Notes under the pieces: model-generated | What the model was told of the DNA's origin: nothing | Databases searched by the model: none | What the model saw: only the letters and a program-made list of their open reading frames with translations | NCBI GenBank assembly: GCA_036960305.1 | Contig: JBALWA010000004.1 | Location: forward strand, 1 to 64,000 | Origin: JBALVT01 sp036960305 | GTDB taxonomy: Bacteria; Pseudomonadota; Gammaproteobacteria; Pseudomonadales; Halieaceae | Length of the DNA: 64,000 nucleotides | Reading direction: 5' to 3' | Part shown: positions 25,146-35,068 of the stretch, piece by piece | How positions within the stretch are numbered: position 1 is the first letter of the stretch | Layout: each line of letters begins with the position of its first letter | Position numbers and translations under genes: made by a program

Positions 25146-26350
25146 GCGGCCTACTTCCCGTCGAGGACGCGCTGGCGCGGATACTCGCTGGACCCCTGCC
25201 GCCGCGCCCGATGGTCACCCGGCCCCTGCTTGAAGCGCTGGGCTGTGTATTGGCCACCGATGTGGTGTCGCCTATCGCCGTGCCCCTGAATGACAACAGT
25301 GCGATGGATGGCTATGCACTGCGGGCTGCTGAGGCGGCTGGACCATTGCCGGTGAGCCAACGTATTCCAGCGGGTAGCGTGGGAACCCCGTTGCAGGCGG
25401 GCACCGCAGCGCGAATTTTTACCGGCGCGGAGGTGCCGCCTGGCGCCGATGCCGTGGTGATGCAGGAAAACTGCGAGGAAGTCGATGGCCGGGTGACGGT
25501 CAACGGTCAGGTCGAGGTCGGGCAGAATGTGCGACCCCGCGGCCAGGATATCGGCCAGGGTGAGACCGTGCTTTTTGCGGGCCGAACCCTGTTGCCCCAG
25601 GATCTTGGCCTGCTGGCTTCAGTGGGCGCCAGCGAGGTCAGCGTTTACAGGCCGCTGCGGGTGGCGATTATGTCCACCGGTGACGAATTGGTGGAACCGG
25701 GCTCCGGGCCATTGGCGGCAGGCCAGCTGTACAATTCCAATCGCTATACCCTGGCGGGACTGTTGCGCAATCTGAATTTTGAAGTGGTCGATGGCGGGAT
25801 TATTCCCGATAACGCCCAGCAGACGGCCGAGGCCCTGCAACGAGCAGCGTCGATGGCGGACTGCGTGATAACGTCCGGCGGCGTGTCGGTGGGCGAGGAA
25901 GATCACGTCAAAACCCAGGTGGAGCAATTGGGCCAGCTGGATCTGTGGAAACTCGCGATTAAGCCGGGCAAGCCACTGGCTTTCGGTCGTATCGGCGACA
26001 CGCCATTCTTTGGTCTTCCGGGTAACCCAACATCGGTTTTCGTAACCTTTTGCATTATCGCCAGGCCCTATTTGCAAAAACTGCAGGGTGCGGCGGAGCA
26101 AGATTTACCCGCGCTGCATGCCCGTGCCGGATTTTCCCGTTCCCGGGCTGGGGGGCGTCAGGAATATTTACGGGTGCAGCTCAGCCGTTCGCCAGAGGGC
26201 CTGGTCGCCAGTGCTTTCGATAACCAGAGTTCCGGTGTGCTCAGTTCCGTGAGTCGCTGCAATGCGTTGGCTGTGGTGCCTGTGGGTACCACGGTGGCCC
26301 AGGGGGACGAGGTTGAGGTGATTCTGTTAGCGCCGCTGACCGGGGGGTAA
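25142..26350 (+). CDS. moeA: Molybdopterin molybdenumtransferase MoeA
   Basis: 402 residues, the normal MoeA length. It inserts molybdate into adenylated molybdopterin. Conserved parts: NSAMDGYAL near 56-64, the MoCF domain with STGDEL (about 179-184) and ITSGGVSVGEEDHVK (about 242-256). The start is a TTG at 25142 within TTGA, overlapping the moaB stop; this is the only start giving the family N terminus (GLLPVEDALARIL). moaA, moaC and moaE are not in the window. Confidence 0.93.
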   Translation: MSGLLPVEDALARILAGPLPPRPMVTRPLLEALGCVLATDVVSPIAVPLNDNSAMDGYALRAAEAAGPLPVSQRIPAGSVGTPLQAGTAARIFTGAEVPPGADAVVMQENCEEVDGRVTVNGQVEVGQNVRPRGQDIGQGETVLFAGRTLLPQDLGLLASVGASEVSVYRPLRVAIMSTGDELVEPGSGPLAAGQLYNSNRYTLAGLLRNLNFEVVDGGIIPDNAQQTAEALQRAASMADCVITSGGVSVGEEDHVKTQVEQLGQLDLWKLAIKPGKPLAFGRIGDTPFFGLPGNPTSVFVTFCIIARPYLQKLQGAAEQDLPALHARAGFSRSRAGGRQEYLRVQLSRSPEGLVASAFDNQSSGVLSSVSRCNALAVVPVGTTVAQGDEVEVILLAPLTGG

Positions 26351-26419
26351 TTCCTCCCTCGGCTCGTTTTTGCTGCTAGTATTATTGAAAATATTTGAAT
26401 TACGATGTGAGGAGTTGAT

Positions 26420-28285
26420 GTGCCCAGATTTATCCTGATCCTGCTTGCCATTCCTGTCCTGTTGGTGGTGGCCGCGGCTCTGTTGATACCCCTGTTACTC
26501 GATGAGCAGGAGCTACTGGCGATGGCTGCCGAGACTCTAAAGGAAGAGACAGGCGCTATCCTTACGGTGGATGGCGATGTGGAGCTGTCACTGTTTCCCG
26601 GTATTTCTGTTGACCTTGCGGATACTGGCATCACTTTGCCGGGAGAGCAGGAGCTGAGCGTGCGCGCGCGCTCACTGGCCATTGGCCTGGCGCTCAGGCC
26701 ACTGTTCAGCGGCCGTGTGGAAGTGGGCGAAATTGTTATCGATGGTCTGCGGGTCTCCCTGCAGTCCGCACCCGCAGAGCCTGTGGTCGAAAGCACCGGG
26801 ATGACGGATGAGCAGCTGGATGCCTACTATGCAAAGCGTCGCGCGGCGCGAGATTCTGCCGGTCAGGGCAGTGGCCAGGAGGCTCTGGTCGCACTGCCCC
26901 TGGCTCTGAATGTACAGCGCCTTGCGGTGACAGACTCCGTGCTGGAAACCCTGTCAGTTGAGACCGGGGAGCGCTCCGTGGTGAATATCGTCAGTCTGGA
27001 GGCCCGCGATCTCAACCTGGATAATCGCCCAATTCCCTTGTCGCTGGAGGTCCATCTCGAGGGTGACGAGGAGTCCGCGCCGATAACCGTGGCGTTGAAC
27101 GGCACACTGAAGGTCGATAACGCAAATCAGTCCGTGTTGCTGGAGTCCCTGGCAGTCGAGGTCAATGGCGTGCTGGCCAGTCCGGTCACTGTGAATGCCC
27201 AGGGTGTGCTCGACCTGGACAAGCAGGCTGCGGATCTGCAGGTGGAGCTTAAAATAGGGGAAACCCGCGGCGAAGGCAGCGTGCGTTACGCCAGTTTTGA
27301 ATCCCCGCAAATCGATGCGCGTCTGCACCTCAATCAGTTCGATCCCGCTCTTATGGCACTGGCAGGACCCGATGCCGCGGCAGCAGCGGAGGATTCTCCA
27401 GCCCCAGACAGTGATGCCAGTGGCGACCAGCCTCTGCCGCTCAATGCGATTCGCGAAATCGATACACTGGCCGTTTTGTCTATCGACAGTGCGAATTTTT
27501 CAGGGCATGTCGTTGAGAACATGGAAGTCAAACTGCGAGCGCTTGAGGGTATCGTCAAGATCAATACTCTGACCGGCAACGTGCACGGGGGAACACTGGA
27601 TGTGAAAGCGGTGTTCAACGGGCAGCACAATAGCGCCAAACTCAATACCCGGGGCGGCGTCACGGGTTTGGAGATCGATAAGGCACTGGTGGCGGTAGGG
27701 TCAGAGCCGATAATGCAGGGCAAGGCCGATCTGCAGTGGCGACTGAATAGTACGGGTACCACCAGCAACCAACTGATAGAGGCCATGAAAGGCCCCATAG
27801 ACCTGTTGACCAGCGAGGTCATTCTGCAGGATGTGGGCGTGGAAAAGATGCTCTGTGAAGCGGTGGCACTGGCTAATCGTGCGGCCTTATCCGCCGACCT
27901 GCCCGACAATACCCGGTTCGAGAACCTGTCGGTGAAAATGAAAATGAACAAGGGAAAATTGCAGCTGAAGCCGCTGCGTGCCGAATTGGCCCATGTCAAA
28001 CTTCAGGGTGAGGGTGCGATGGACTTATTACAGCAGGATTTTTCTGCGACCTTCACGGCCACATTGCTGCCCAGTCTGACGACGCTGGATCCTGCCTGTG
28101 AAGTCAATGATCGCTATACCTCAATCGGCTGGCCGGTCAATTGCGAGGGCAGTCTCGCCGGGGATCCCGCAGAGTGGTGTAGTGTAGACAGCGCAGAAAT
28201 TATTGAGCAAATGGCGACGAAAGAAGTCACGCGAAAAATTGAGAAGGAAGCGGGCAAGTACCTGGACAAGTTCTTCAAAAAGTAG
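26420..28285 (+). CDS. AsmA-family protein
   Basis: 621 residues with one N-terminal membrane anchor (about 3-25, FILILLAIPVLLVVAAALLI) and a long periplasmic beta-rich part. The N-terminal AsmA pattern (DGDVELSLFPGISVDLADTG) and the C-terminal AsmA_2 stretch (LNSTGTTSNQLIEAMKGPI near 437-455) mark the family. AsmA-like proteins are bridge-type proteins connected with phospholipid transport and outer membrane assembly. The start is GTG at 26420 with GAGGAG seven bases upstream. It is convergent with ppk2. Confidence 0.88.
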   Translation: MPRFILILLAIPVLLVVAAALLIPLLLDEQELLAMAAETLKEETGAILTVDGDVELSLFPGISVDLADTGITLPGEQELSVRARSLAIGLALRPLFSGRVEVGEIVIDGLRVSLQSAPAEPVVESTGMTDEQLDAYYAKRRAARDSAGQGSGQEALVALPLALNVQRLAVTDSVLETLSVETGERSVVNIVSLEARDLNLDNRPIPLSLEVHLEGDEESAPITVALNGTLKVDNANQSVLLESLAVEVNGVLASPVTVNAQGVLDLDKQAADLQVELKIGETRGEGSVRYASFESPQIDARLHLNQFDPALMALAGPDAAAAAEDSPAPDSDASGDQPLPLNAIREIDTLAVLSIDSANFSGHVVENMEVKLRALEGIVKINTLTGNVHGGTLDVKAVFNGQHNSAKLNTRGGVTGLEIDKALVAVGSEPIMQGKADLQWRLNSTGTTSNQLIEAMKGPIDLLTSEVILQDVGVEKMLCEAVALANRAALSADLPDNTRFENLSVKMKMNKGKLQLKPLRAELAHVKLQGEGAMDLLQQDFSATFTATLLPSLTTLDPACEVNDRYTSIGWPVNCEGSLAGDPAEWCSVDSAEIIEQMATKEVTRKIEKEAGKYLDKFFKK

Positions 28286-28293
28286 CTTTGCTC

Positions 28294-29118
28294 TCAGTCC
28301 CCGGGTTTTTTTTGGGTAGAATGTGACGGCGAGAATGTGGCGGGAATGTAGCGGCGGTTTTTCATCGATTCCTTGTCGTCGTAAGCGCTGGACTTATCTC
28401 GCTTGGGTAGCGTGACAATAGCATTGCCCAGAGGCTGGTAGGGTATCTGCGCCAGTAGGTGGCTGATGCAATTCAGGTGGGCGGCTTTCTTGTCGTCAGA
28501 ATGAACAATATTCCAGGGGTTGCTCTCGGTGTCGGTTGCTTCCAGCATGCGGTCCCTGGCTCTGGAATAGTCATACCAACGCCGTCTGGATTCCAGGTCC
28601 ATGCCGCTTAACTTCCACTGTTTATCGGGGCGTTTGATTCGGTCCTTAAAACGCTTTTCCTGTTCCTTGTTGCTTACCTCCAGCCAGTACTTCAACAGGA
28701 TGATACCGTCTTCGGTGATGTCCTGTTCAAGTCTCGGTGTGCCGCTCAAAAAGTGCTCGGTGTCTTCATTCGAGCAAAACCCCATCACAGGCTCGACGCC
28801 GGCCCGGTTGTACCAGCTGCGGTCAAAAATCACGATTTCACCGGCAGCGGGGAAGTGCTTTACGTAGCGCTGCATGTAGAGCTGGGACTTTTCCCGGTCG
28901 CTGGGCGCGGGCAGCGCCACGACACGAAAGACCCGGGGGCTCACCCGCTGGGTGATCGCTTTGATGATGCCACCTTTGCCCGCCGCATCGCGGCCTTCGA
29001 AGACAATAATAATCCGCTGGCCGCTATCTTTTACCCACTCCTGCACCGCGACCAGTTCGGACTGCAGTTTACGCAGCTGTTTAAGGTACTGTTTTTTGTC
29101 CACTGTGTGCCCTTGCAA
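28294..29118 (-). CDS. ppk2: Polyphosphate kinase 2
   Basis: 274 residues of the single-domain (class I type) PPK2, which moves phosphate between polyphosphate and nucleoside di- or triphosphates. Walker A is GRDAAGKGG (42-50), Walker B-like IFDRSWYNRAGVE (about 97-109), and the lid has KRFKDRIKRPDKQWKLS. The C-terminal 40 residues (RDKSSAYDDKESMKNRRY onwards) are an extension beyond the kinase core. The gene is alone on the - strand. Confidence 0.92.
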   Translation of the reverse strand: MQGHTVDKKQYLKQLRKLQSELVAVQEWVKDSGQRIIIVFEGRDAAGKGGIIKAITQRVSPRVFRVVALPAPSDREKSQLYMQRYVKHFPAAGEIVIFDRSWYNRAGVEPVMGFCSNEDTEHFLSGTPRLEQDITEDGIILLKYWLEVSNKEQEKRFKDRIKRPDKQWKLSGMDLESRRRWYDYSRARDRMLEATDTESNPWNIVHSDDKKAAHLNCISHLLAQIPYQPLGNAIVTLPKRDKSSAYDDKESMKNRRYIPATFSPSHSTQKKPGD

Positions 29119-29209
29119 GTGTTTGCGTCTGGCGTTCAGGATAGACCGGCACGTATAATTTGACCAGCCCTACCCGGATGGCCAGCAACCACTAACGAGT
29201 CCTGCGTAA

Positions 29210-30715
29210 ATGAAACGCTACCCTGCATCCCTAGCTCAGTACCGCCCCGCGCTTATTTTTATCGAGTGCATGCTTATTTTTTGGGGGCATTGGTGGCTCT
29301 TTCATTGGGTTTCCTGGGGGGAACTCTTGCCCGGTGGTGTCGATGGCTACTATCACTACGCGCTTGCCAGCCTGCTCTCGCCTGGCAATCTAGCCCAGGA
29401 TATCAGTTTTCTTCCCTACACCTATATGGGGCAAAACGGCACGGACCACGAGTGGTTGTTGCACTGGGCACAGAAGCCTTTCACTTTGTTGGCAGAGGAC
29501 TCGGAATATTCCATAAAAAATGCCGCCATCGCCTGGGGCGCCCTGTTGCCCGCGCTGCTGAACCTGGTCTATCGACTGGCGCGTATTCCCTTTGCGCCAG
29601 TGGTTGCCGTGGTCGGGGTCTGGTGCCTGTTCTCCCTGCCGGACAGGTACCTGATGTTTCGCGCACAGAATCTGGGTCTGCTATTTGTTATCAGTTGCCA
29701 ACTGTTGATTGGCCACCGAAAATACCTGGCACTGGCCGTCTCGGTATTTATTTTCAGTCAGGCCTATCACGGTGTGGTATTACTCGCGCTGGTGATAGTT
29801 TCCGCGCTGTTGGCGCAGGGTGTGATCAGTCGCAGCGTTGACCGAAAATTGCTGGTTTACAGCGCAGCGGGCTTAGGCCTTGCACTCTTCATCTCGCCCT
29901 GGTTTCCACAGAATATCGAGTTACTTGTTTTCCACCTGCTGCTGATTAACTACAACCCCCTGGGTGGATTTCAACTGGCTGGCAATGAGTGGGCAGGGCT
30001 CGCCCCCGGGGATATTCTGTCAGTGACCTATGTCGGTTTGTTTTGCCTGTCGGGAGCCATGGTCACTCTGTGGCTGGCACGGGAGCGGGTGGTGGATGAT
30101 TACCGCTTTCGCATGGCGCTTTCCCTGACGTTTCTCGCGGTGTTCAGTCTGGTGCTGGCGGTATTACATGTCAGGTTTCTCGATCTGTTTGGCCCGGTTT
30201 CCTGCCTGGCATTTGCCGCTTCATTACTCCTGTGGCGAGATGCGTTCAGGTACCGGTCCGCTATCGTGCTCGGCCTGGGTTTAGTGGTCTCTGCGCTGAT
30301 GGTCTATCGCTTGTCCACGGCCCGGCACCCCGAGTTGCCGACCGTCGACCGCTATCGTAACCACTGCGAGTATATAAGAGCCCACACGGAGGAGGGTGAG
30401 ACAATTTTCAATGTTGCCTGGGGGGCGTTCCCGCAGTTGTTCAACTGTAATCCCTCAATCACTTTCGTCGCGGGTCTGGATGGTAACCTGCTGGCCTATG
30501 GCAATCAGGACGTCTTTAGCTACTGGTATGCTTTGAACAAAGGGCTGACTGAGCAGCTTGATTGGGCCGCTTTCGAAACACTGCTGGATAGCGAGGGGAT
30601 CAGGTTCCTGTTTTTCAATACGCAGCAAAGGTCATCGGCAGAACACTTGCTGCGACAATCGCGGCGGTCTGAAATCGTTGTGGAGGACGGTGCTGGAATA
30701 TTGCTTCGTTATTGA
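29210..30715 (+). CDS. Polytopic membrane protein, GT-C glycosyltransferase-like
   Basis: 501 residues with about eleven hydrophobic segments and a soluble C-terminal part (about 375-501). After the first helix there is a large loop with GGVDGYYHYA (42-51, Asp45) and NGTDHEWLLHW (76-86, Asp79-His80-Glu81). An acidic motif in the first external loop is the hallmark of GT-C enzymes that use polyprenyl-phosphate sugars, as in STT3/PglB and PMT. The similarity is in layout only; I did not recognise a specific family. ATG at 29210; weak ribosome site. It is convergent with fabB and alone on +. Confidence 0.5.
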   Translation: MKRYPASLAQYRPALIFIECMLIFWGHWWLFHWVSWGELLPGGVDGYYHYALASLLSPGNLAQDISFLPYTYMGQNGTDHEWLLHWAQKPFTLLAEDSEYSIKNAAIAWGALLPALLNLVYRLARIPFAPVVAVVGVWCLFSLPDRYLMFRAQNLGLLFVISCQLLIGHRKYLALAVSVFIFSQAYHGVVLLALVIVSALLAQGVISRSVDRKLLVYSAAGLGLALFISPWFPQNIELLVFHLLLINYNPLGGFQLAGNEWAGLAPGDILSVTYVGLFCLSGAMVTLWLARERVVDDYRFRMALSLTFLAVFSLVLAVLHVRFLDLFGPVSCLAFAASLLLWRDAFRYRSAIVLGLGLVVSALMVYRLSTARHPELPTVDRYRNHCEYIRAHTEEGETIFNVAWGAFPQLFNCNPSITFVAGLDGNLLAYGNQDVFSYWYALNKGLTEQLDWAAFETLLDSEGIRFLFFNTQQRSSAEHLLRQSRRSEIVVEDGAGILLRY

Positions 30716-30770
30716 TGGTGCTGGATCAGCCCGACCCGGGGCCGAGCCCAACCCGCGGGCCTGTGCCGGT

Positions 30771-31997
30771 TTAGTCTGAATACTTGGCAAACACCAGTGA
30801 GGCGTTGGTGCCACCGAAACCGAAGCTATTGGACATGACGCGCTGTAAGTCGACATTGTCGTGCCGGCTTGTCGCGATCGGCAGGCCGTCAGCATCCGGG
30901 TCCAGGTTGTCAATGTTGGCAGAAGCTGCAATAAAGCCGGCCTGTTGCATCAGTAAGCTGTAGATGGCTTCCTGTACCCCGGCGGCACCCAGTGAGTGGC
31001 CGGACAAGGATTTGGTTGAGCCGATAACCGGGATATGGTCCTTGTCCTGGTAGGCTTCTTTCACCGCCTTGAGTTCCTGCATGTCACCCGCGGGGGTGCT
31101 GGTGCCATGGGCGTTGATGTAGTCAACCGGGCCATCAACCGTTGCCAGTGCCTGCTGCATGCAACGCACCGCGCCTTCGCCTGAAGGAGAAACCATATCG
31201 TAGCCGTCCGATGTCGCGCCGTAACCGACCAGCTCAGCATAGATTTTTGCACCCCGTGCCTTGGCGTGTTCCAGCTCTTCCAATACCAGCATGCCGCCGC
31301 CACCGGCTATCACAAAGCCATCGCGGTCCGCATCGTACGCTCTTGAGGCGCGCTCGGGGGTGTCATTGTACTTGGTGGACAGTGCGCCCATCGCATCGAA
31401 TAAGCTGCTGAGCGTCCAGTGCAATTCCTCACCGCCACCGGCAAAGACAATGTCCTGTTTGTTCAGCTGTATTTGCTCCATGGCATTACCGATGCAGTGT
31501 GCACTGGTGGAGCAGGCCGACGAAATAGAGTAATTCACGCCCTTGATCTTGAAGGGGGTTGCCAGGCAGGCGGAGACCGTACTGCCCATTGTCTGTGTGA
31601 CGCGATAGGGGCCGACCCGGCGCAAGCCTTTTTCGCGCAGTATGTCAGCGGCCTCGGTTTGGCTCGCGGAAGAGGCGCCGCCTGAACCGGCGATGATACC
31701 GGTGCGGACATTCGAAACCTGGGATTCATCGAGCCCGGAATCGTCGATGGCCTGCTGCATGGAAATATAGGCGAAGGCCGCGGCATCTCCCATGAATCGC
31801 AATTGCTTGCGATCGATCAGTGCTTTGGTGTCAATCTCGGGCGAGCCGGCGACGTGCGACCGCATCCCCATGTCAATATGTTCCTGACGGGTGCGAATAC
31901 CCGAGCGCCCTTCATAGAGTGACTCGGTGACCGTTTTGGCGTCATTGCCCAGGCAGGAAACAATGCCCAGTCCGGTAACTACAACTCTTCTACTCAT
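30771..31997 (-). CDS. fabB: 3-oxoacyl-ACP synthase I
   Basis: 408 residues of the KAS I condensing enzyme that extends unsaturated acyl-ACPs. The Cys-His-His triad is visible: SSACSTSAH (Cys about 163), NAHGTSTPAGD (His about 298) and LSGHSLGAAG (His about 333). It starts 3 bases after fabA stops, so fabA-fabB form one operon as in Pseudomonas. Confidence 0.97.
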   Translation of the reverse strand: MSRRVVVTGLGIVSCLGNDAKTVTESLYEGRSGIRTRQEHIDMGMRSHVAGSPEIDTKALIDRKQLRFMGDAAAFAYISMQQAIDDSGLDESQVSNVRTGIIAGSGGASSASQTEAADILREKGLRRVGPYRVTQTMGSTVSACLATPFKIKGVNYSISSACSTSAHCIGNAMEQIQLNKQDIVFAGGGEELHWTLSSLFDAMGALSTKYNDTPERASRAYDADRDGFVIAGGGGMLVLEELEHAKARGAKIYAELVGYGATSDGYDMVSPSGEGAVRCMQQALATVDGPVDYINAHGTSTPAGDMQELKAVKEAYQDKDHIPVIGSTKSLSGHSLGAAGVQEAIYSLLMQQAGFIAASANIDNLDPDADGLPIATSRHDNVDLQRVMSNSFGFGGTNASLVFAKYSD

Positions 31998-32000
31998 GGC

Positions 32001-32516
32001 TTAAAAAGACTCCGTAGACTGGAATAATCCGACCCGCAGACCGCTGGCCGTGTAAATTTCGCGCCCGTCAATTGAAACACTACCGTCCGCGATACCCATG
32101 CAAAGCTTGCGTTCAATGACGCGTTTTACGTTGATGTTATAGACCACCTTGGACGAAGTGGGCAGAATTTGTCCGGTAAACTTTACTTCCCCGCAGCCCA
32201 GCGCACGCCCGCGACCGGGGTTGCCACGCCAGCCCAGGAAAAAGCCCACCAGTTGCCACATGGCGTCCAGGCCCAGGCAGCCAGGCATCACCGGGTCGCT
32301 GGGGAAATGGCAATCGAAAAACCACAGGTCCGGGTTGATGTCGAGTTCGGCAATGATTTCGCCCTTGCCGTGCAGGCCGCCCTCAGAACTGATATGCGTA
32401 ACGCGATCCATCATGAGCATATTGTCGACCGGAAGGCGGGCATTGCCCGGGCCGAATAACCTGCCGTGGCCGCAGTCGATCAGCTCTTCCTTGGTGTACG
32501 AACTTTTTTGAGTCAT
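32001..32516 (-). CDS. fabA: 3-hydroxydecanoyl-ACP dehydratase/isomerase
   Basis: 171 residues, the E. coli length, with catalytic His70 (FFDCHFPSDP) and Asp84 (CLGLDAMWQ) at the same positions as in E. coli. It makes the cis double bond by isomerising trans-2- to cis-3-decenoyl-ACP; with FabB this is the anaerobic route to unsaturated fatty acids. First gene of fabA-fabB. Confidence 0.98.
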   Translation of the reverse strand: MTQKSSYTKEELIDCGHGRLFGPGNARLPVDNMLMMDRVTHISSEGGLHGKGEIIAELDINPDLWFFDCHFPSDPVMPGCLGLDAMWQLVGFFLGWRGNPGRGRALGCGEVKFTGQILPTSSKVVYNINVKRVIERKLCMGIADGSVSIDGREIYTASGLRVGLFQSTESF

Positions 32517-32608
32517 AACTATCCCGTTTTTGCCTGAGAGTGGCTGTGTCTCAGGTTTTATGCGCGCTCAGAGCGACCGTAAACCTGATATTTCAGCAAG
32601 CGTGCCCA

Positions 32609-32636
32609 TTTTATAGGGTGTAGCACACAAGTCTAT
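32609..32636 (-). promoter_or_regulatory. Candidate fabA-fabB promoter
   Basis: On the - strand, TATAAAAT (32616-32609) is a good -10; the -35 (TAGACT, 32636-32631) is weak with a 16-base spacer. It lies in the 275-base gap between fabA and manC. No FabR- or DesT-type operator was recognised. Confidence 0.4.
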
Positions 32637-32791
32637 AGCTGAAATGAGAAAGTCAGAAAGTGAGAACTGGTCGGTGGTCAATATTCACCGCTTCGGCTAA
32701 CATAAACACCTTCCTAACACTCACAAGTGAGATTGTGGAGGCCGGCAACAGCCAGGCTCCCTCATTATTCCTTTAGCGAGCACAGACAGTA

Positions 32792-34201
32792 ATGCTAGTA
32801 CCCGTACTATTATCAGGTGGCGTCGGCAGCAGGTTGTGGCCTGTGTCACGCGAAGCGCATCCCAAACAGTTCTTACCCTTGGCTGGCGAACTTTCGATGT
32901 TGCAGGATACGCTGCAACGCACGGCGGACCTCGAAGCCGCCGCACCGATCGTGGTTTGTAATGAAGACCATCGGTTTATGGTGGCGGAACAGCTTCGACA
33001 GGTCGACCTTCAAGCCAGTGCGATTATTCTTGAGCCCCAGGGGCGCAATACAGCACCTGCGGTTGCTTTGGCGGCCCTACAGGCGGTTGGCAGTGATCCC
33101 GATGCCGTTCTTCTGGTACTGCCGGCTGATCACCTGATACAGGATGTCGTCGCCTTTGTAACCGCCGTGGGGCGGGCGCTGCCGCTGGCAGCGAAAGGGC
33201 AGCTGATGACCTTTGGTGTGCAGCCTACCCAGCCTGAGACCGGTTACGGCTATATCAAATGCGGCCAGCAAATTGACAGCGATCTGTATCAGTTGGACCG
33301 TTTCGTGGAAAAGCCGGATCTGGCCACGGCGGGTGAGTATCTTGCCAGTGGTGAATACCTTTGGAACAGCGGTATGTTCCTGTTGGGCGCCGGGGCCTAC
33401 CTGAAGGAACTGGAACAGCTTGCGCCTGAGCTCTTGCAGGCCTGCCGCCAGGCCATGGCGGCAGCGAGTACCGATCTCGATTTTGTCAGGCCAGAGCGTG
33501 AGGCTTTTCTGTCCTGCCCCAGCGATAGCATTGACTATGCAGTGATGGAGAAAACCACCAGTGGGGCCGTGGTGTCGCTGGATTGTGGGTGGAGTGATGT
33601 CGGTGCCTGGTCTGCCCTGTGGGAGGTGGCCAGTCGAGATGAAGCCGGCAATGCCAGTGTTGGCGACATTATGTTGGACGACTGCCGAGACAGTTACTTT
33701 CGCAGTGAATCCCGGCTGGTGGCTGCCACCGGGGTAGATAATATTGTGGTCATTGAAACGGCTGATGCGGTGCTGGTCGCAGACCGGGATAAGGTACAGG
33801 ATGTCAAACGTATCGTTAACCGGCTGAAAGCAGAGCAGCGGCCGGAGGCCTCCTTGCATAGGCGGGTTTATCGCCCCTGGGGTTCTTATGAATCGCTGGT
33901 GACTGAGCAGCGATTTCAGGTCAAACGTATCATCGTCAACCCGGGAGAGACCCTGTCACTGCAAATGCATCACCATCGGGCCGAACACTGGATTGTGGTA
34001 CACGGTACGGCAGAGGTTACCTGTGAAGACAAGGTGTTTATGCTGGGAGAGGACGAATCGACTTATATACCGCTGGGGCATAAACATCGTCTCGCCAACC
34101 CCGGGCGTATTGCCCTGGAGTTAATCGAAGTTCAGTCGGGTGCTTATCTGGGCGAAGATGACATTGTGCGTTTTGAAGACGTCTACGGTCGCAGTAAATA
34201 A
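32792..34201 (+). CDS. manC: Mannose-1-phosphate guanylyltransferase / mannose-6-phosphate isomerase
   Basis: 469 residues of the bifunctional AlgA/ManC/XanB type. The N-terminal nucleotidyltransferase has LSGGVGSRLWP (7-17) and FVEKPD (about 171-176); the C-terminal cupin has PWGSYE (about 364-369) and MHHHRAEHW. It makes GDP-mannose and fructose-6-phosphate interconversion for exopolysaccharide or LPS sugars. It begins the cluster manC-galU-algC. AGCGAGCACAGACAGTA precedes the ATG. Confidence 0.93.
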   Translation: MLVPVLLSGGVGSRLWPVSREAHPKQFLPLAGELSMLQDTLQRTADLEAAAPIVVCNEDHRFMVAEQLRQVDLQASAIILEPQGRNTAPAVALAALQAVGSDPDAVLLVLPADHLIQDVVAFVTAVGRALPLAAKGQLMTFGVQPTQPETGYGYIKCGQQIDSDLYQLDRFVEKPDLATAGEYLASGEYLWNSGMFLLGAGAYLKELEQLAPELLQACRQAMAAASTDLDFVRPEREAFLSCPSDSIDYAVMEKTTSGAVVSLDCGWSDVGAWSALWEVASRDEAGNASVGDIMLDDCRDSYFRSESRLVAATGVDNIVVIETADAVLVADRDKVQDVKRIVNRLKAEQRPEASLHRRVYRPWGSYESLVTEQRFQVKRIIVNPGETLSLQMHHHRAEHWIVVHGTAEVTCEDKVFMLGEDESTYIPLGHKHRLANPGRIALELIEVQSGAYLGEDDIVRFEDVYGRSK

Positions 34202-34223
34202 ATCAAGGAAGGGAGTTGAATAA

Positions 34224-35051
34224 GTGATAACCAAATGTATGTTTCCGGTTGCGGGTTACGGTACACGATTTTTGCCGGCAACCAAGAGTATGCCCAAGGA
34301 AATGTTGCCCGTGGTGAACAAGCCATTGGTGCAATATGGGGTTGAGGAGGCCATCGCGGCGGGCATGACCACCTGCGCCATGGTGACCGGTCGTGGCAAG
34401 CGGGCAATTTCCGATCACTTTGATATCAGCTATGAGTTGGAACACCAGATTTCAGGCACCAGTAAAGAAACCCGGCTGGATAGTATTCGTGAGTTGTTGG
34501 CCCGGGGCGTGTTCACCATGGTGCGCCAGCGGGAAATGAAGGGGCTGGGAAATGCCATTCTTACGGGTGAGTCCCTGATCGGCAATGAGCCTTTTGGTGT
34601 TTTGCTGTCGGATGATTTATGCATCAATGAGGGGCCGGGGGTGCTCGCGCAAATGGCTGGACTGTACAAACAGTTCCGTTGCTCTATTGTCGCGGTGCAG
34701 GAAGTGCCCATGGCTGAAGTACATAAGTATGGGGTTATTTCTGGTGAGAGCCTGAAAGAGGGCTTATACCGGGTCGACAATATGGTGGAGAAACCGACGG
34801 CGGAGGAAGCGCCTTCCAATCTGGCGATCATCGGCCGCTATATTCTGACACCCGATATTTTCGATATTCTGCGCACCACGGAACCCGGTGCCAATGGCGA
34901 GGTGCAAATCACCGACGCCCTGATGACGCAGGCCCAGAAGGGCTGTGTCATGGCCTATAAGTTTGAGGGACGGCGCTTCGACTGTGGCAGCGTGCCCGGC
35001 TTTATCGAAGCAACCAATTTCGTTTACGAAAATCATTATTCTGAAGACTGA
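34224..35051 (+). CDS. galU: UTP-glucose-1-phosphate uridylyltransferase
   Basis: 275 residues with the nucleotide site FPVAGYGTRFLPATKSMPKE near the N terminus and MVEKPTAEEAPSNLAIIGRY in the middle. It makes UDP-glucose. The start is a GTG at 34224 after AAGGAAGGGAG. It follows manC by 22 bases and precedes algC by 17, so one operon is likely. Confidence 0.95.
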   Translation: MITKCMFPVAGYGTRFLPATKSMPKEMLPVVNKPLVQYGVEEAIAAGMTTCAMVTGRGKRAISDHFDISYELEHQISGTSKETRLDSIRELLARGVFTMVRQREMKGLGNAILTGESLIGNEPFGVLLSDDLCINEGPGVLAQMAGLYKQFRCSIVAVQEVPMAEVHKYGVISGESLKEGLYRVDNMVEKPTAEEAPSNLAIIGRYILTPDIFDILRTTEPGANGEVQITDALMTQAQKGCVMAYKFEGRRFDCGSVPGFIEATNFVYENHYSED

Positions 35052-35068
35052 GCCTGGAAGCAACTATA

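Noticed and set aside
32609..32791. FabR or DesT operator upstream of fabA
   Set aside because: No clear palindrome of either type was found by eye.
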